Shown here piece by piece: positions 22,978 to 23,357 of a DNA stretch of 23,357 nucleotides (within the stretch, counting starts at the first letter, position 1; each line of letters begins with the position of its first letter). The notes below the pieces were generated by a model. The model was not told the origin of the DNA and ran no database searches. It was given only the letters and a program-made list of their open reading frames with translations. Source of the DNA: an uncultured Treponema sp. (GTDB taxonomy: Bacteria; Spirochaetota; Spirochaetia; Treponematales; Treponemataceae); the NCBI GenBank assembly GCA_946611835.1, contig CAMOEE010000010.1, positions 1 through 23,357 on the forward strand, in the 5' to 3' direction. The position numbers and the translations under genes were made by a program.

Positions 22978-23357
22978 ATGAGCATCCGCGGAGAACTTTT
23001 TACTACTCAGGTTTTGTTGGACAACCGCTCGTATTTTTTCAATGTTAAGGAAAATCGTGCCGGTGATGTATTTTTACAGATTGTAGAGAGCAAAAAAGGC
23101 GACGGTGCTGATTTCGACCGCCATCAGATTTCTATTTTTGCCGAGGACATGCAAAAAGTTCTCGCAGGTCTTGACGATTCCCTCAAATTCATCGAAAAAG
23201 AGCGCAAGGAGCGGGCAAAACGCCGTGCCGAGCTAAAAGCCGCAAAAGAAGCAAAATACGCTTTGGGCGGGGGCGAAAAGAAAGTCTATCGCAAGAAGGG
23301 CGAAGAAAAGAAAGACGACGGAATCAAACGAACAGGCAAAGTAATCCACATCAAGTC
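22978..23357 (+). CDS. PUR-domain DNA/RNA-binding protein (BpuR-like), cut by the window edge
   Basis: The first 126 residues are seen; no stop is reached. The PUR repeat fills about 1-75: a beta-rich start GELFTTQVLLDNRSYFFNVKENRAGDVFLQIVESK, then ISIFAEDMQKVLAGLDDSLKFIEK, the strand-helix pattern of the family (also named DUF3276). The rest is a long basic, Lys/Arg/Ala-rich tail (KERAKRRAELKAAKEAK, KKVYRKKGEEKK). PUR proteins bind single-stranded nucleic acid and in Borrelia act on surface-protein expression. AAGGAAGGG (22965-22973) stands just before ATG 22978. It is transcribed apart from rnhB by its own promoter. Confidence 0.85.
   Translation, partial: MSIRGELFTTQVLLDNRSYFFNVKENRAGDVFLQIVESKKGDGADFDRHQISIFAEDMQKVLAGLDDSLKFIEKERKERAKRRAELKAAKEAKYALGGGEKKVYRKKGEEKKDDGIKRTGKVIHIK

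Overview
The window looks like a chromosomal segment of a spirochaete, most probably a gut or rumen Treponema. This is inferred from three things: a PUR-family nucleic-acid-binding protein at the right edge (a family known mainly from spirochaetes and Bacteroidetes), a run of spirochaete-style lipoproteins ending in short S-C lipoboxes, and an anaerobic fermentation gene pair. I could not run any database search. Family names rest on motifs read by eye.

Left part (1-356): no gene. It holds a structured element of about 165 nt, phased T-tracts and a weak promoter.

357-15555, all on the + strand, is one tightly packed unit in which most genes overlap or touch. It begins with a reduced type II secretion-like apparatus: secretin, ATPase, inner-membrane platform protein, major pseudopilin, two very short pseudopilin-like proteins and a single-pass membrane protein placed like GspL/GspM. 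Two small lipoproteins, a clostripain-family (C11) protease lipoprotein and a 2062-residue YD/RHS-repeat protein follow. The RHS protein has its own Sec signal peptide, an acidic Ser/Gly/Asp-rich stretch and an AT-richer C-terminal domain that looks papain/C39-like. My working model is that the first half builds an envelope secretion machine and the second half supplies surface lipoproteins, a processing protease and a giant exported polymorphic toxin-like cargo. Co-transcription is strongly suggested by spacing; the functional link is inference.

15556-18327 holds two convergent genes of anaerobic metabolism. A formate/nitrite channel (+) is followed by three consecutive hairpins, the last a clear terminator. 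A methylmalonyl-CoA decarboxylase/propionyl-CoA carboxylase-type carboxyltransferase (-) ends in a second copy of the structured element seen at position 1. Both promoters carry the same 10-bp box one or two bases upstream of the -35.

18328-20058 (-) encodes a membrane protein whose cytoplasmic half looks like a degenerate protein kinase and whose outer half looks NTF2-like. It is divergent from 20189-22291 (+), an exported protein with a C-terminal parallel beta-helix, which overlaps rnhB (ribonuclease HII). The window closes with a PUR-domain gene cut by the right edge, with its own extended -10 promoter and a 5' hairpin in the leader.
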